DNA of 64,000 bases, from the NCBI RefSeq assembly GCF_014133895.1, contig NC_050734.1, forward strand, positions 310,001 through 374,000. Reading direction: 5' to 3'. Source of the DNA: Torulaspora globosa (Eukaryota; Ascomycota; Saccharomycetes; Saccharomycetales; Saccharomycetaceae). Under the pieces are notes generated by a model. It was not told where the DNA came from. It was given only the letters and a program-made list of their open reading frames with translations, and did no database searches. Shown here piece after piece: positions 1 to 9,709 of the stretch. How positions within the stretch are numbered: the first letter of the stretch is position 1; each line of letters opens with the position of its first letter. A program made the translations under genes and the position numbers.

Positions 1-701
1 ATCTGCATCATAAGAACGGAAACGGCAGCTTTCACGCCGCTGAAATACTCCGGTTAACCCTGTTGCCTTACGTTTTATCATTCTTGTTAAGTGATTCAAC
101 TTCCCTGCCGCATCCGTACTGGTTGTTTGGCCTGTCATTAACTTTATTCTGCATTTTGACGTACAGAAAGGTACGGTCAATTTCACGCTATAATGCAAGC
201 TTCCTGGCAATAGCAGGTTTCATTTCGTGCATATCTATCATTTGCTTCTGTGTTCACATCGTGGTGATGACTCTAACTGATTGGGCGGACAATTTCAACA
301 TCTCTGGTAGCATACTCGGCTTAACTGTCTTTGCCTGGGGAAATAGTCTGGGAGATTTAGTTTCAAATGTTGTGTTCGTTCAAATTGGAATCCTCGACCT
401 GGCTCTGGGAGCCTGTTTTGGAAGTCCACTTCTCTATTTCGTCTTTGGCGTTGGCATTGATGGTATGCTGCTGATCTTGAAAAGCAGGAAAAGCTGCGAC
501 AAGCCGCTTTATGCCTGTCAAATAGATTACGAGCCCGATTCAAGTTTAGGCTTCAGTGGTCTGGGTATAGTGCTGGCTTTCCTCATATTCGCGGTGGCCG
601 TTCCTCTAAATCATTGGCAGATCGATGGAAAAATTAGCATGTTGTTGCTTGTTCTGTATGCCGCGGTAAATGGATATAATGTACTCCAGGAGCTTTTTTA
701 A
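1..701 (+). CDS. C-terminal part of a YDL206W-type sodium/calcium exchanger-family membrane protein (5' truncated by window edge)
   Basis: The frame is open from base 3 to a stop at 699-701 with no ATG, so the gene starts left of the window; 232 residues are visible. They contain several hydrophobic segments and one copy of the cation/Ca2+ exchanger alpha-repeat type signature, seen as GLTVFAWGNSLGDLVSN followed by GACFGSPLLYFVFGVGIDG. This fits the second half of a Na+/Ca2+ exchanger-family protein, and S. cerevisiae YDL206W lies next to HEM3, as this gene nearly does here. The substrate is not established for the yeast protein. It is tail-to-tail with PRP42, 24 bp apart. The family call is firm; the ortholog call rests on position and resemblance. 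Confidence 0.82.
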   Translation, partial: LHHKNGNGSFHAAEILRLTLLPYVLSFLLSDSTSLPHPYWLFGLSLTLFCILTYRKVRSISRYNASFLAIAGFISCISIICFCVHIVVMTLTDWADNFNISGSILGLTVFAWGNSLGDLVSNVVFVQIGILDLALGACFGSPLLYFVFGVGIDGMLLILKSRKSCDKPLYACQIDYEPDSSLGFSGLGIVLAFLIFAVAVPLNHWQIDGKISMLLLVLYAAVNGYNVLQELF

Positions 702-725
702 AGCTGTTAATGTCTTGATGGCTAA

Positions 726-2351
726 CTAAGAGCTCTCAAATAAATCTTCTAGCAGGTCTAGATCCTCAGGTATATATGACTGACAAAAGTGACGTAACTT
801 GGGCAAGACTGCTGTACCATATTTCTTCGCTTTCTCCCATATTTCGCCAACGATATATCTTCTCTTTTCCAGGTATGTTCTGGTAGGCTCAAAGAAGATC
901 AACTTACAGTAGAGATACCAGAAACATCCGTCTCTCAAATAAAAAGTCCAGTCAGCTTCAATAATGTGCTTGAATATTTTTGTTTCCAGAATGGCCGTAT
1001 TCGTCTTACTTTGAAACTGTAATAACGAGGAAAGTAAAAGTTCTTGACCTTTTCTCGATTCTCCATGGCTGAGCCGTCTCAGGATTATATCGAAGACTTT
1101 CGGTGGCATCAATTGATCAGACTGAGTCTCAAAGCGAGTTTGAAGCCTACTGTTGGCACAAAATATACGAAATTGAATGAAATCCCAGAAAATCTCGAAA
1201 TCATCTGTGAGCTCCACATCAGTTGCGTAGAAATTTTCCTCCTTCTCCAGAATAAAATCTAGCAGCTCATAATCCTTCAATTTACATAGGACCGAGTAGA
1301 GTAATCTCACTATGGCAGTTTTCTTGTGGGAAAGCGAGAGGGCACGCAACAAAACATTTTTTGCGCTGGACAGGTCCTCTTTATATTCAATTAGCCAATG
1401 TGCGTACTTTATCCACACGCTATCATAATGCACTAGGCACGTCAGAGCTCGCTGGAAGTTCAACTCGATTAAAGCGTCGATGCGCAAATTGATTGTGTAT
1501 GTTAGGTAACTATCCCATGTCGCAATCTCTTCAGCTGGAATCAGAGTTTCAGCAGAACAGTAGTAATTAATATGCAATTTGGATTCAAAAAGGGAATATA
1601 TCTCTAAAACTTGGTGCTGAACCGTCATGTAAAGTTCTTTGGTGGACTTTCTGAGAAGCTTTTTGGCATCGGCTAAATATGGTCCTTTCCTTCCCTGAAA
1701 TGATGTGTCAATCTTTAGTCTTTTTAAAAGTTCCTCTTTAGGTGCTATGCGAGTGAGCTGAATTAAGTCGGTTATGTCGTCGATGCAGTGCAGCCATAGG
1801 GCATAGAACTTGCTGAACGAATGCAATGGTATCTCGATCACCTTTCGAAGCACTGTAAAGTATCGCTCGTTTGTAAGACATCGGTCACGTATCTGATTCA
1901 GGTACATTTCCCAGAATTCACCACTCATAAAGTGCAATCCAATTAAACTTTCCGCCTTCTGGTACAACTTAAACAGTTGCTTGTGATTGCTTATCACTTC
2001 ATTGCAGATCTTGAGATATGATATCCAAAGGTGAAGTGATCTTTCATTAAACGATCGCAGACCTTGCTGATATACTTTGTGAACTCTGGAAATATTGCCC
2101 AGTTTATACTCGAACAAAGCGTAATCGATATAATAGTTTTCCAGATAAGGGAAGTTGTACAGCATTGAATCGTAAGTACTCTTTATCAGATTGTAAATCG
2201 ATGGTTCCAATGTCTTATTCAAAGGCGAAGCCTTAGTGATGAGATAGTTTAACAGGTTCTCCCAATGCACTAATGCCTTAGGGTGGCTAGCAGCTTTCAA
2301 GCTAAGCGTAGAAAAGTTGGCATCATTAACAATTGAGCTATACTTGTCCAT
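726..2351 (-). CDS. PRP42: PRP42, U1 snRNP component with HAT (half-TPR) repeats
   Basis: This 541-residue protein is almost entirely helical, with repeated aromatic patterns such as W-x-x-Y and Y-x-x-Y-A-x-F-E typical of HAT repeats. Yeast Prp42 has about 544 residues and is a U1 snRNP protein needed for commitment of pre-mRNA to splicing, working with its relative Prp39 in the nucleus. The frame stays open upstream to a TTG at 2384, but the ATG at 2351 gives the family length. In S. cerevisiae PRP42 (YDR235W) is next to LYS4 (YDR234W); here HEM3 sits between them, as expected for an unduplicated order. The main alternative is PRP39, which is less likely given the neighbours. Confidence 0.83.
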   Translation of the reverse strand: MDKYSSIVNDANFSTLSLKAASHPKALVHWENLLNYLITKASPLNKTLEPSIYNLIKSTYDSMLYNFPYLENYYIDYALFEYKLGNISRVHKVYQQGLRSFNERSLHLWISYLKICNEVISNHKQLFKLYQKAESLIGLHFMSGEFWEMYLNQIRDRCLTNERYFTVLRKVIEIPLHSFSKFYALWLHCIDDITDLIQLTRIAPKEELLKRLKIDTSFQGRKGPYLADAKKLLRKSTKELYMTVQHQVLEIYSLFESKLHINYYCSAETLIPAEEIATWDSYLTYTINLRIDALIELNFQRALTCLVHYDSVWIKYAHWLIEYKEDLSSAKNVLLRALSLSHKKTAIVRLLYSVLCKLKDYELLDFILEKEENFYATDVELTDDFEIFWDFIQFRIFCANSRLQTRFETQSDQLMPPKVFDIILRRLSHGESRKGQELLLSSLLQFQSKTNTAILETKIFKHIIEADWTFYLRDGCFWYLYCKLIFFEPTRTYLEKRRYIVGEIWEKAKKYGTAVLPKLRHFCQSYIPEDLDLLEDLFESS

Positions 2352-2517
2352 TGGTAGCCTTGACAGCTTTGGGAAGCCCAGCAAAGCAGATTATAGCTGT
2401 CTTTCCAGTTCTGTAAGTACTGGTGATTTTTCTAAGTATACTGTACTGAAAAACTACTTATTTGATTAAAGACGGATAGTAACTTATATACATATGCTAT
2501 AACACATTAATCATGAC

Positions 2518-3501
2518 CTATTGATCGATTCTATCAAGGTTGATATCGTCCAGAATTTGCTTGGCGCCATCGGCCATCATTTTCTCTGCCAAAAGTCTGC
2601 CGCACTTCATCGAATCTTCCCGGACATCATTGATCAGGAGCTCTTGGCAATCTTCTACTGCCATTGAGCCATCAACGCTCACGACGATCCCCCGGAGCAC
2701 AAGTTTCTTCGTCTCGATGTCATACGACGATTCAACTCCAATTGGAACAGAGCAGCCTCCCTCGAGGGTTCTCATCAAAGCACGCTCCGCCAAACAGCAT
2801 ACAGTACTCTCCAGGTCTGTGATCTTTTCGAGCACCCGCAAGACACGAGTGTCATCCTTTCTGATCTCTAGACCTAACGCTCCCTGGCCCACTGCATGGT
2901 ACATGACTTCAGAAGTGAACCTCTCTGTGATTCTATTTTCCAAACCCATCCGTATAAGACCGGCAGAGGCAAGGATTATGCATTCGTAAGGGCTCTCAGG
3001 GTCATCAACTTTTTGTAGTCTTGTGTGAATGTTGCCTCTAATGCTTTCGAACTTCAGTTGGGGGAATTTCCGCCTCAATTGAGCGGACCTTCTCACAGAA
3101 GACGTCCCAACGACGCTTCCAGCGGGCAAATCACTCAAATTCTTGTAAGGTGACCCCAAGGGCATCACCAGACAGTCGGTGGGATCCACTCGCCTCGTGA
3201 TACCGCCCAGCTCGAAGCCTTCAGGCAGGAGCGTTGGCATGTCTTTGAGCGAATGCACAATCAGATCTATCTTCTTCGCCGGATCCGCGTCGTAAAGCCT
3301 GTCCTCCAGCTCTTTGGTCCATAGAGCCTTGCCACCGAACGAGTACAGCGGCTTCTGCTGCACTTGGTCCCCCAGAGTCTGTAATGCTAGCACGGGACAT
3401 TCGTAATTTGGAAATTCTTCCTCTATGAGCAGCTTCACTGTCACAGATTGCACCACTGCCAGCTTCGACCTTCTCCCACCTATCTTGATTTCCTCCTTCA
3501 T
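2518..3501 (-). CDS. HEM3: HEM3, porphobilinogen deaminase (hydroxymethylbilane synthase)
   Basis: The enzyme condenses four porphobilinogen molecules into hydroxymethylbilane, a cytosolic step of heme synthesis. Family signatures are clear: an N-terminal [12 protein letters not shown], the LQTLGDQ and [11 protein letters not shown] blocks, [19 protein letters not shown], and the cofactor loop EGGCSVPIG, whose Cys250 would hold the dipyrromethane cofactor. The ATG at 3501 gives exactly 327 residues, the S. cerevisiae length; upstream in-frame sequence to 3543 begins with TTG and is not needed. It is followed closely by PRP42 on the same strand. A CCAAT box on the gene strand lies far upstream (3968-3972). 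HEM1 lies only 4 kb away. Confidence 0.96.
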   Translation of the reverse strand: MKEEIKIGGRRSKLAVVQSVTVKLLIEEEFPNYECPVLALQTLGDQVQQKPLYSFGGKALWTKELEDRLYDADPAKKIDLIVHSLKDMPTLLPEGFELGGITRRVDPTDCLVMPLGSPYKNLSDLPAGSVVGTSSVRRSAQLRRKFPQLKFESIRGNIHTRLQKVDDPESPYECIILASAGLIRMGLENRITERFTSEVMYHAVGQGALGLEIRKDDTRVLRVLEKITDLESTVCCLAERALMRTLEGGCSVPIGVESSYDIETKKLVLRGIVVSVDGSMAVEDCQELLINDVREDSMKCGRLLAEKMMADGAKQILDDINLDRIDQ

Positions 3502-4147
3502 TGCCTCCCAATACTCATCAACCGCTACAAGATTCACAAACAATCCCGGGCACTTTGTTCAAGTATGAGGACGATCTAATTTTTCACTTTGCGCCATACA
3601 GTTCTTGAGTAACCCTCCCGCCAAAGTAAGCAAAAGTAGCTTGAATATCGATCGGCGCCGAATCAGAGCCATTCTAAAGCCATCATATTTGCTTACTCTG
3701 TCTTCTGATGGATCCATTTAGTTTTCTCAGTCATGTTTCTCACTTACATCAAAAACTCGACGAAAAAGCCTGTAGCACATTGCTTGGCGATCGGCCACAT
3801 CAATTTTGCTCGGCTTTCGTTCTCTTACGCCCTTCTTGCCGGTTTGTTCTTGCATTGTCGGTTGCCTCTTCATAAGCCTGGTCGTACTGAATAGAATGCG
3901 CTGGCGGGCAAGGAACTTCCCTAGAGCGCTTATCCGTGTTGCTGTTTGCCATCTCCAGTGCTTTGTTATTGGTCTTTCATGTTTTGCAAGTTGTTCTTAG
4001 GAGCTATGTTTTGAAAACGCTATTAGCTTATATAGTGACGAGCTCGGCGGCTAAATGTGAAAAGTACCCAGGTAGTGGCGATTGTATGATGCCCAACTGT
4101 TTGATTGACGTTAATAAATAAGTAAATAATCGTAACGGTAGCTGGGT
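3502..4147. other. HEM3 upstream region and LYS4 downstream region, no gene seen
   Basis: This 646-bp gap separates the start of HEM3 from the end of LYS4, both on the minus strand. I see no tRNA B-box, no convincing snoRNA boxes and no ORF that looks like a protein. One CCAAT box on the HEM3 strand (ATTGG on plus, 3968-3972) would fit Hap2/3/4/5 control, which is known for yeast HEM3. The A+T-rich run near 4111-4132 probably carries the LYS4 polyadenylation signals. The gap is longer than HEM3 alone seems to need. Confidence 0.5.
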
Positions 4148-6211
4148 TTACAACTGCGCTTTGACCCAGCCTTCGAGACCGCCTTTGACGATGATCTCTT
4201 GCAAGTTCTTGCCCAACTCGCCCACGGTCTGCTCGAGCACCACAGGTCCTTCAAGAGAGTCTTCGGTGACGACGACTTTCCTGTTGGCAACGTCCCATTT
4301 CAGGAACCATCCGGTTCTCCTTGTTAGCTCCTTTGGAGAGTCCTTGAACTTGGTACGCAGCTTCTCGACCAGCGCAGGAATCTCGAGGGTCAGCAAAGCG
4401 TTGTTGATGGAGTTTCTGGAAAAGATGTTGCCGAAGGAACCGGAGACGACTAGGTTGATGCCTTTGGCTAGGATGGCGGTGGCAGCCTGTTCTCTTGATG
4501 AGCCCGTACCGAAGTTGAAACCGCTGACGATGATGTCGCCTTTCTTTGCCTTGGTCTGGAACTCGGGGTCGTAATTTTCCATGCAGACCTTGGCCATCGT
4601 CTCCCTGGGGACATCGTCTTGGTAGGTGTATTTGCCCGGGTATATGCCGTCGGTGTTGATGTTATCAGCGTCACATAGGACTAGTTCGCCGGATATCTCA
4701 CTTGGGAAACCTTCTAAAATCTCAGCAGGGCGTGTGTTGTCGGCTGGAGCGGGAGTCTCTGCAGAGGAGAGGTTCTCCTCAGTCAGAGTCGCGACAGAAG
4801 TGCTGAAATGCTCCTGGGTGCCGAAGACCTCGGCAGGGGAAGCGATCTTCCCTAGGATGGCTGATGCAGCAACGACAGCAGGCGACGCTAGATATGCTAG
4901 GGCATCCTTGGAGCCCATTCTGCCCTTGAAGTTTCTGTTTGTAGCACTGATGCCGACTTCACCTGGCTCCAGCAACCCGGCACCTAGACCGATGCAGGGA
5001 CCACATCCCGGTGGCAGCGGGATACAGCCCGCCTTCATCAGTTTCTCCCAGGCGCCTGAGGCCCTGGCGTCGCTCTCGACCTCCGAGGAGGCCGCTGCTA
5101 CGTAGAACTTCACATTTGGGGAGATCTTGTTGATCTTGGTTGTGCCACTTGGGCAGACCACGCTGGCTGCAGCCTCTAAGTCCGACAGCCTACTGTTCGT
5201 GCAGGAGACTAAATAAGCCTTGTCGACCTTGATGTTCTGGCGCGAGAGCTCCTGCACAGTATTGGAAACTTTGACACTGTTTGGGCCCGATACGTAGTGG
5301 TTCAAAGTGGAAAGGTCAATAGTTAGTTTCTTGGCGTAACGAGCGTCAGCGTCCGGTTTCCACTTGGGCAGAGACTCTTCCAGCTGCGAAAGCGCCTGTT
5401 CGTTGACTCTTGGATGACCGGCGCCCAGCTTCGGCAACCGGGTCTCGCGGTACCAATTGATCAAGGTCTTGTCGACGGGGAAGAGACCCGACAGCGCACC
5501 CCACTCCGTGGTCATATTGGCGATAGTCAATCTGAAGTCGACTGGCAACCGGTGCAACAAGTCGCCCGTGAACTCGATCGCGTGGTTCAACACCTGGTCC
5601 TGGTTGAACAGCCCACACAGCGCCACAATGATGTCCTTACCGGAGACGCCGTGTGGCAGCTCACCCTTCAACTCGACCTGCGCCACAGGCGGAATCTGCC
5701 ACCAGGTTTGCCCGGTAGCCCAGATCGCGGCCGCATCGGTCCGCACAACGGGCGTCCCCAACGCTCCAATACCACCGTACGTGTTCGAGTGAGAGTCCGA
5801 GGCCACTGTCATGTTCAATGGGAACGCATAACCCTCCTCCACCATAATCTGGTGGCCAATACCCCTGCCAGCGGGATAGAAGTCGACGCCGTGGCTCTTG
5901 GCAAAGTTCTCGATGTTCTTGTACTTGGTCAGATTCTTCTCACTGCTGTTCTGGATATCATGATCCAGCGTATTCACGATCTGCCTGGCATCGTGAATCC
6001 TGGTCGCCCCCAGACCCATGAATTTCAGCGCCACTGGCCACGAGTTGTCGTGCGACATACAATGAGCAGGCTTGATCGACACATAGTCGCCTGAATGCAC
6101 CAGTTTGCCCTCTGCAACTCCCACAGCGTATTTTTGGACGATCTTCTCGGTCAAATTCTGACCCTGGCGCAAAGGACCGTAACGATGGAACCCTCTACTG
6201 AATCTCAGCAT
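4148..6211 (-). CDS. LYS4: LYS4, mitochondrial homoaconitase
   Basis: Homoaconitase converts homocitrate to homoisocitrate through cis-homoaconitate in the alpha-aminoadipate lysine pathway of the mitochondrial matrix. The 687 residues (yeast about 693) start with a basic, Ser-poor presequence ([16 protein letters not shown]). The [4Fe-4S] ligands are visible: Cys337 in VSCTNSRL and Cys403/Cys406 in CGPCIG. The block [14 protein letters not shown] belongs to the small swivelling domain, and [17 protein letters not shown] is also conserved. It is divergent from the reticulon gene across a 559-bp promoter that holds a perfect Lys14-type site. Mitochondrial aconitase is excluded by the lysine-pathway promoter site, the position and the overall resemblance. 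Confidence 0.95.
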   Translation of the reverse strand: MLRFSRGFHRYGPLRQGQNLTEKIVQKYAVGVAEGKLVHSGDYVSIKPAHCMSHDNSWPVALKFMGLGATRIHDARQIVNTLDHDIQNSSEKNLTKYKNIENFAKSHGVDFYPAGRGIGHQIMVEEGYAFPLNMTVASDSHSNTYGGIGALGTPVVRTDAAAIWATGQTWWQIPPVAQVELKGELPHGVSGKDIIVALCGLFNQDQVLNHAIEFTGDLLHRLPVDFRLTIANMTTEWGALSGLFPVDKTLINWYRETRLPKLGAGHPRVNEQALSQLEESLPKWKPDADARYAKKLTIDLSTLNHYVSGPNSVKVSNTVQELSRQNIKVDKAYLVSCTNSRLSDLEAAASVVCPSGTTKINKISPNVKFYVAAASSEVESDARASGAWEKLMKAGCIPLPPGCGPCIGLGAGLLEPGEVGISATNRNFKGRMGSKDALAYLASPAVVAASAILGKIASPAEVFGTQEHFSTSVATLTEENLSSAETPAPADNTRPAEILEGFPSEISGELVLCDADNINTDGIYPGKYTYQDDVPRETMAKVCMENYDPEFQTKAKKGDIIVSGFNFGTGSSREQAATAILAKGINLVVSGSFGNIFSRNSINNALLTLEIPALVEKLRTKFKDSPKELTRRTGWFLKWDVANRKVVVTEDSLEGPVVLEQTVGELGKNLQEIIVKGGLEGWVKAQL

Positions 6212-6325
6212 CTCACACCCTATGACAACCTGCCAGCCGATACCGGGACCTCAATGGCTCGCGCTCGCCGACTCACTAGCTCTTCTCTTAAGTATCACTG
6301 CCAAAATTTTTCCAAGCTGCAAATT

Positions 6326-6334
6326 TCCGCTGGA
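6326..6334. promoter_or_regulatory. Lys14-type site upstream of LYS4
   Basis: TCCGCTGGA matches the published Lys14 activator consensus TCCRNYGGA at every position. It lies 115 bp upstream of the LYS4 ATG. In S. cerevisiae Lys14 drives lysine genes when alpha-aminoadipate semialdehyde accumulates, so this site is where a lysine-pathway gene should carry one. Use by the cell is inferred. Confidence 0.75.
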
Positions 6335-6370
6335 AAAATCCAGCTTATAGCACATATTCGACAACCGATA

Positions 6371-6385
6371 GCCGACTGAATCGGC
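6371..6385. promoter_or_regulatory. Palindrome GCCGA-N5-TCGGC of unknown binder
   Basis: Two perfect 5-bp arms face each other across CTGAA. Inverted CGG-like half sites with a fixed spacer are the usual target form of Zn(II)2Cys6 dimers, but I do not recognise a factor for this one. It is 160 bp upstream of LYS4 and 386 bp upstream of the reticulon gene. Confidence 0.4.
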
Positions 6386-6433
6386 TGTTGCGCCATCAAT
6401 GGCTAGTCTATAGCATGATCTGCTGGCCTGCCA

Positions 6434-6509
6434 ACCGTTGAAACTTTTGTTCTGCTGTTTTGCAACGGTCACCGCTTTCTCTGCGAGAAACGGTCGTATT
6501 GAGACCGTT
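6434..6509. repeat. Four ACCGTT/AACGGT hexamers in 76 bp
   Basis: Copies are at 6434-6439 and 6504-6509 (ACCGTT) and at 6464-6469 and 6489-6494 (AACGGT). The order is forward, reverse, reverse, forward, at start-to-start spacings of 30, 25 and 15 bp. AACGG-type cores are a common Myb-domain target, but no factor is assigned. Confidence 0.55.
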
Positions 6510-6678
6510 CGAGCTGGAAACGAAAGCCAGTAGCCAGCTTGCTTTGTTTGAAGCAGTTGCCGAGAAGTCTTGAGGCGATTCTGGATCGTTTCTCAGCTGT
6601 TAAACCTAATTGAATGATTTTTTTTTTCACTTTTTGCTCTTTTACTTTATCGCTCTTTGCCTCCTTTTTTTTCAAAGG

Positions 6679-6686
6679 TATATAAA
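6679..6686 (+). promoter_or_regulatory. TATA box of the reticulon gene
   Basis: TATATAAA lies 85 bp upstream of the ATG at 6771. Its position argues that the upstream in-frame codons (a TTG at 6657 and an ATG at 6702) are at or before the transcript start and are not the start codon. Confidence 0.7.
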
Positions 6687-6770
6687 CTTAAAACTTTTCA
6701 GATGATTCTTGCAAGGACCCATAGAGTGGCTAAAGGCTGGTCAGAACCATTTATTAGTGATTGGATTAGG

Positions 6771-7646
6771 ATGTCGGGTGCTCCAGTTGAGAAAAAGGCC
6801 GAATGTTGCGGTTTGCTGCTTTGGAAAAACCCTATAGAAACTGGTAAAGTGTTTGGAGGATTATTGGTTGGGCTGTTGATCTTGAAGAAGGTTAACTTGA
6901 TCACATTCTTTTTGAGAGTGCTTTACACTGCTGTTTTCATCACCGGCTCTTTGGAGTTTGTTTCGAAGCTTCTTTTGGGACAGGGATTGGTGACTGCTTA
7001 TGGTCCTAAGGAATGTCCTAACACAGTTGGGTTCTTGAAGCCACGGATTGACAACGTTTTGTTGAGGCTGCCAGCACAACAGGCCAAGTTCAGAAAGTTG
7101 CTGTTCGCGTACCAGCCAAAGAACAACTTCAAGGCGGCCGTGGTGTTGTTCTTCCTGCACAAGTTCTTCTCGTGGTTCTCTGTTTGGACGATTGCATTTG
7201 TCGGAGTCATTGGTGCGTTCACGCTGCCATTGGTCTACTCGATTTTCCAAACTGAGATCGACTCAGCTGTCGACAGCGGCATCAGGGTGGCCAGGACAAA
7301 GACCGGCGAGTTTTCTAGCATGGCGTCTGAGAAGACTAAGCCTTATCTAGAGTCGTTGGACAGCAAATTGGGACCAGTGTCGAAGTTTGTCAAGAGCCAG
7401 TACCACCACGCCAACACGGTGACTCCTCAGTCCACCAGCTCCAAGATGGCCGCCGAGGTGCCATTGGAGCCGGAGCAACGCTCGCATGGTCAGACTTCGT
7501 CGTCGACCGCTTTCCCAGCTGCACCAACCACCGAGCCTTTGGGGCAACAAACACAGGAGTTTTCGGTTGACCAGTTGCAGAGTGAGCTGAAACAAAGCAC
7601 CGAAGGTTTGAAGCACGATTTGCAACAAAACAACGCCGCTATCTAA
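6771..7646 (+). CDS. RTN1: Reticulon (RTN1/RTN2 ancestor), ER membrane-shaping protein
   Basis: The protein has a reticulon homology domain: two long hydrophobic hairpins (about residues 23-80 and 125-165) around a hydrophilic loop. It begins with the ECCGLLLWKNPIETGKVFG block and includes LITFFLRVLYTAVFITGSLEFVSKL. Reticulons insert as wedges to stabilise ER tubules and sheet edges and help place nuclear pores. With the ATG at 6771 the length is 291 residues, close to Rtn1 (295). The C-terminal third is Gln/Ser/Thr-rich and hydrophilic. S. cerevisiae has two copies, RTN1 (YDR233C) and RTN2 (YDL204W), one on each duplicated segment, so the single gene here represents their ancestor. Confidence 0.9.
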   Translation: MSGAPVEKKAECCGLLLWKNPIETGKVFGGLLVGLLILKKVNLITFFLRVLYTAVFITGSLEFVSKLLLGQGLVTAYGPKECPNTVGFLKPRIDNVLLRLPAQQAKFRKLLFAYQPKNNFKAAVVLFFLHKFFSWFSVWTIAFVGVIGAFTLPLVYSIFQTEIDSAVDSGIRVARTKTGEFSSMASEKTKPYLESLDSKLGPVSKFVKSQYHHANTVTPQSTSSKMAAEVPLEPEQRSHGQTSSSTAFPAAPTTEPLGQQTQEFSVDQLQSELKQSTEGLKHDLQQNNAAI

Positions 7647-7776
7647 GCCACATCTCGCCGTCATTAAATAGTCAACACAGTAAACACAGTAAGCACGTTC
7701 ATTTTCTCGACTGAAGGGTAGAATTAAAAATAAGGTCGTAAATAAATATTATTTTGGCTCTTTGCATTGCTGAATA

Positions 7777-9441
7777 TTAAACTTTGATACCGCTGGATAC
7801 CTCCAACTGTTGTAAGACCGGGTCTAGCACATTGGGGTGCAAGGAGTCGTTGGTGAGCTGCAACTGTTCTTCAGTCCACAAGTTCTCTTGTTCAACGTAG
7901 TCCTTTTCACCAACTCCAAGGATTCCACCTTGGCTTTCCCAGTCTCTCACGCGAGGAAGCTGCAAGCGGGCAAACACATCGTCAACTGCATCGAGCAACA
8001 AGTCACTCAGATCGTCTGTGTGGCCTGGCGTTGGAGTGATTCTCAAACGCTCGGTACCACGAGCCACGGTGGGGAAATTGATAGCCTGCACGTAGATGCG
8101 GTGGTTCTCCATCAACATATCCGAGGCCTGCTTGGCCAAGTCAGCGTTACCGACAAGGATGGGCACAATGTGTGAAGGGTTTGGGATAACTGGGATTCCT
8201 AAATCTTTCAAACCTTTCTTCACATAAGAAGTGTGTCTCTGCTGTTGCTGTCTCAAGTCTAGGTGGCGACGTTGATATCTGATGGCTTCTGCAGCACCAG
8301 CCATCACGGCAGGTGGTAGCGTAGTAGTAAAGATAAAGCCTGGAGCGTAAGAACGACACCAGTCGATCAATCTCCTCGAAGAAGCCACATATCCACCTAC
8401 GGTACCAAAAGATTTACCCAAAGTACCAGTAATCATATCGACACGGTCCATGACGGTCCTGGCGCCCCCAACCGACGAAATGCCGCTCAAACGATGCGCC
8501 TCGAAATCGCAATGCTCAGCTACACCGGCACCGTGAGGACCGTACAGGCCCACAGCATGGACCTCGTCCAAGAACGTCAAGGCACCGTACTTGTCGGCCA
8601 AATCGCAGATCTTACTGATGTCTGAGACGGACCCGGACATCGAATACACGGACTCAAAAGCGATCAACTTGGGGGTGGATTTCGGATACATCTGTAACAT
8701 CTCCTCCAAATGCTGCAAATCATTGTGTCTGAAGATATGTTTCGTAGTGTTGGCATGTCTGATACCCACGATCATCGACGCGTGGTTCAACTCATCGGAG
8801 AAGATCACCAAATCCTTCACCTTCTGCCCCAACAACGATAACACTGCGTCGTTAGCCATATAGCACGAAGAGAACACCAGCGCACCCTCCTTCTTATGCA
8901 ACGCAGCGATCTCTGCCTCCAGCTTCAAAGCGTGCCGGTTATGGCCTGCGATGTTTCTCGTACCTCCAGCACCGGCACCGTACTTATCCATCGCCCTCTT
9001 CATCGCGTCGACAACCTGCTGGTTCTTCGACAATGCCAAGTAGTCGTTCGAACACCACACCGTCACCTTGTCGTCCTCCTCCTGGCGATGAGCCATGGGA
9101 AACTCTCTGGCGAGACGGTTGATGTTGTTAAAAAAACGATACGACTTGTCCAGCCGCTTCTTCTCAATTTCCTTCTCAAACATACCATCAAAGTCAAACG
9201 ACGACTCCTGAGTAGCATGGTCCGCCACTGCCTCTCCGCCAACTTTGCGTGCCACCGCTGCTGCGCTGCCAGCAGCTGTCGTAGCGTATCCTCTCACATG
9301 CAAAGCACTTCCGACCACAGGACACTTCTCTGCCATAGCTGCCAAATTAGCAGACTTCAGCTGTCTAACGCCGTGAGCAGAAGCAATCGTCTTCCGCATA
9401 AAAGGACACAATCTCACAGATTGATGTGCAATAGACTCCAT
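7777..9441 (-). CDS. HEM1: HEM1, mitochondrial 5-aminolevulinate synthase
   Basis: HEM1 makes 5-aminolevulinate from glycine and succinyl-CoA, the first step of heme synthesis in the mitochondrial matrix. The 554 residues (yeast 548) begin with a presequence that carries two Cys-Pro motifs of the heme-regulatory type (LCPFM at Cys12, KCPVV at Cys40). The catalytic core shows [37 protein letters not shown] and the PLP-lysine motif [12 protein letters not shown] with Lys343. The end of RTN1 faces its 3' end 130 bp away. Upstream lies a duplicated 15-bp unit that carries two CCAAT boxes, which fits Hap2/3/4/5 control. Confidence 0.96.
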   Translation of the reverse strand: MESIAHQSVRLCPFMRKTIASAHGVRQLKSANLAAMAEKCPVVGSALHVRGYATTAAGSAAAVARKVGGEAVADHATQESSFDFDGMFEKEIEKKRLDKSYRFFNNINRLAREFPMAHRQEEDDKVTVWCSNDYLALSKNQQVVDAMKRAMDKYGAGAGGTRNIAGHNRHALKLEAEIAALHKKEGALVFSSCYMANDAVLSLLGQKVKDLVIFSDELNHASMIVGIRHANTTKHIFRHNDLQHLEEMLQMYPKSTPKLIAFESVYSMSGSVSDISKICDLADKYGALTFLDEVHAVGLYGPHGAGVAEHCDFEAHRLSGISSVGGARTVMDRVDMITGTLGKSFGTVGGYVASSRRLIDWCRSYAPGFIFTTTLPPAVMAGAAEAIRYQRRHLDLRQQQQRHTSYVKKGLKDLGIPVIPNPSHIVPILVGNADLAKQASDMLMENHRIYVQAINFPTVARGTERLRITPTPGHTDDLSDLLLDAVDDVFARLQLPRVRDWESQGGILGVGEKDYVEQENLWTEEQLQLTNDSLHPNVLDPVLQQLEVSSGIKV

Positions 9442-9510
9442 CTTTACAGCAAACGCAACCAGATCAAACGATGAAAAAGAATATTATAAACTTGGATTTC
9501 ACACACCAGA

Positions 9511-9545
9511 ATTCCTATCAAACCAATTCCTATCAAACCAATTCC
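9511..9545. promoter_or_regulatory. Tandem duplication carrying two CCAAT boxes upstream of HEM1
   Basis: The unit ATTCCTATCAAACCA occurs at 9511-9525 and 9526-9540 and is followed by a third partial ATTCC. Each junction creates CCAAT, at 9523-9527 and 9538-9542, 15 bp apart and 82-97 bp upstream of the HEM1 ATG. CCAAT is the target of the Hap2/3/4/5 complex, a known activator of HEM1. The perfect identity of the two units suggests a recent duplication. Confidence 0.65.
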
Positions 9546-9709
9546 ACAAGAAAGCTCACTAAAGCTCCCATGCGCTTTACAGCTAGTATTAAGTATCTGT
9601 CATTAACTCATCTTTAAAGACCTTCCAGCTGTGAACAATTTTTTTCACCAAATAAGACTGCCAAGCGAGAAAAACGTGACATCTAGCCAATAAGAATGCT
9701 AGAAGAGTG

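Larger units (their letters stand above)
6212..6770. promoter_or_regulatory. Divergent LYS4 / RTN1 promoter region
   Basis: This 559-bp gap is shared by LYS4 (leftward) and the reticulon gene (rightward). It holds a perfect Lys14 consensus at 6326-6334, a GCCGA-N5-TCGGC palindrome at 6371-6385, four copies of ACCGTT/AACGGT between 6434 and 6509, and a TATA box at 6679-6686 suited to the reticulon gene. CGACTCA near 6269 is one base from a Gcn4 site. The poly(dA:dT) run near 6620-6672 is a typical nucleosome-poor segment. Confidence 0.7.

Noticed and set aside
3806..4121. Two short plus-strand open frames in the HEM3-LYS4 gap
   Set aside because: Both have Cys/Ser/Leu-rich, random-looking composition, no recognisable family and no start context; they overlap each other in different frames.
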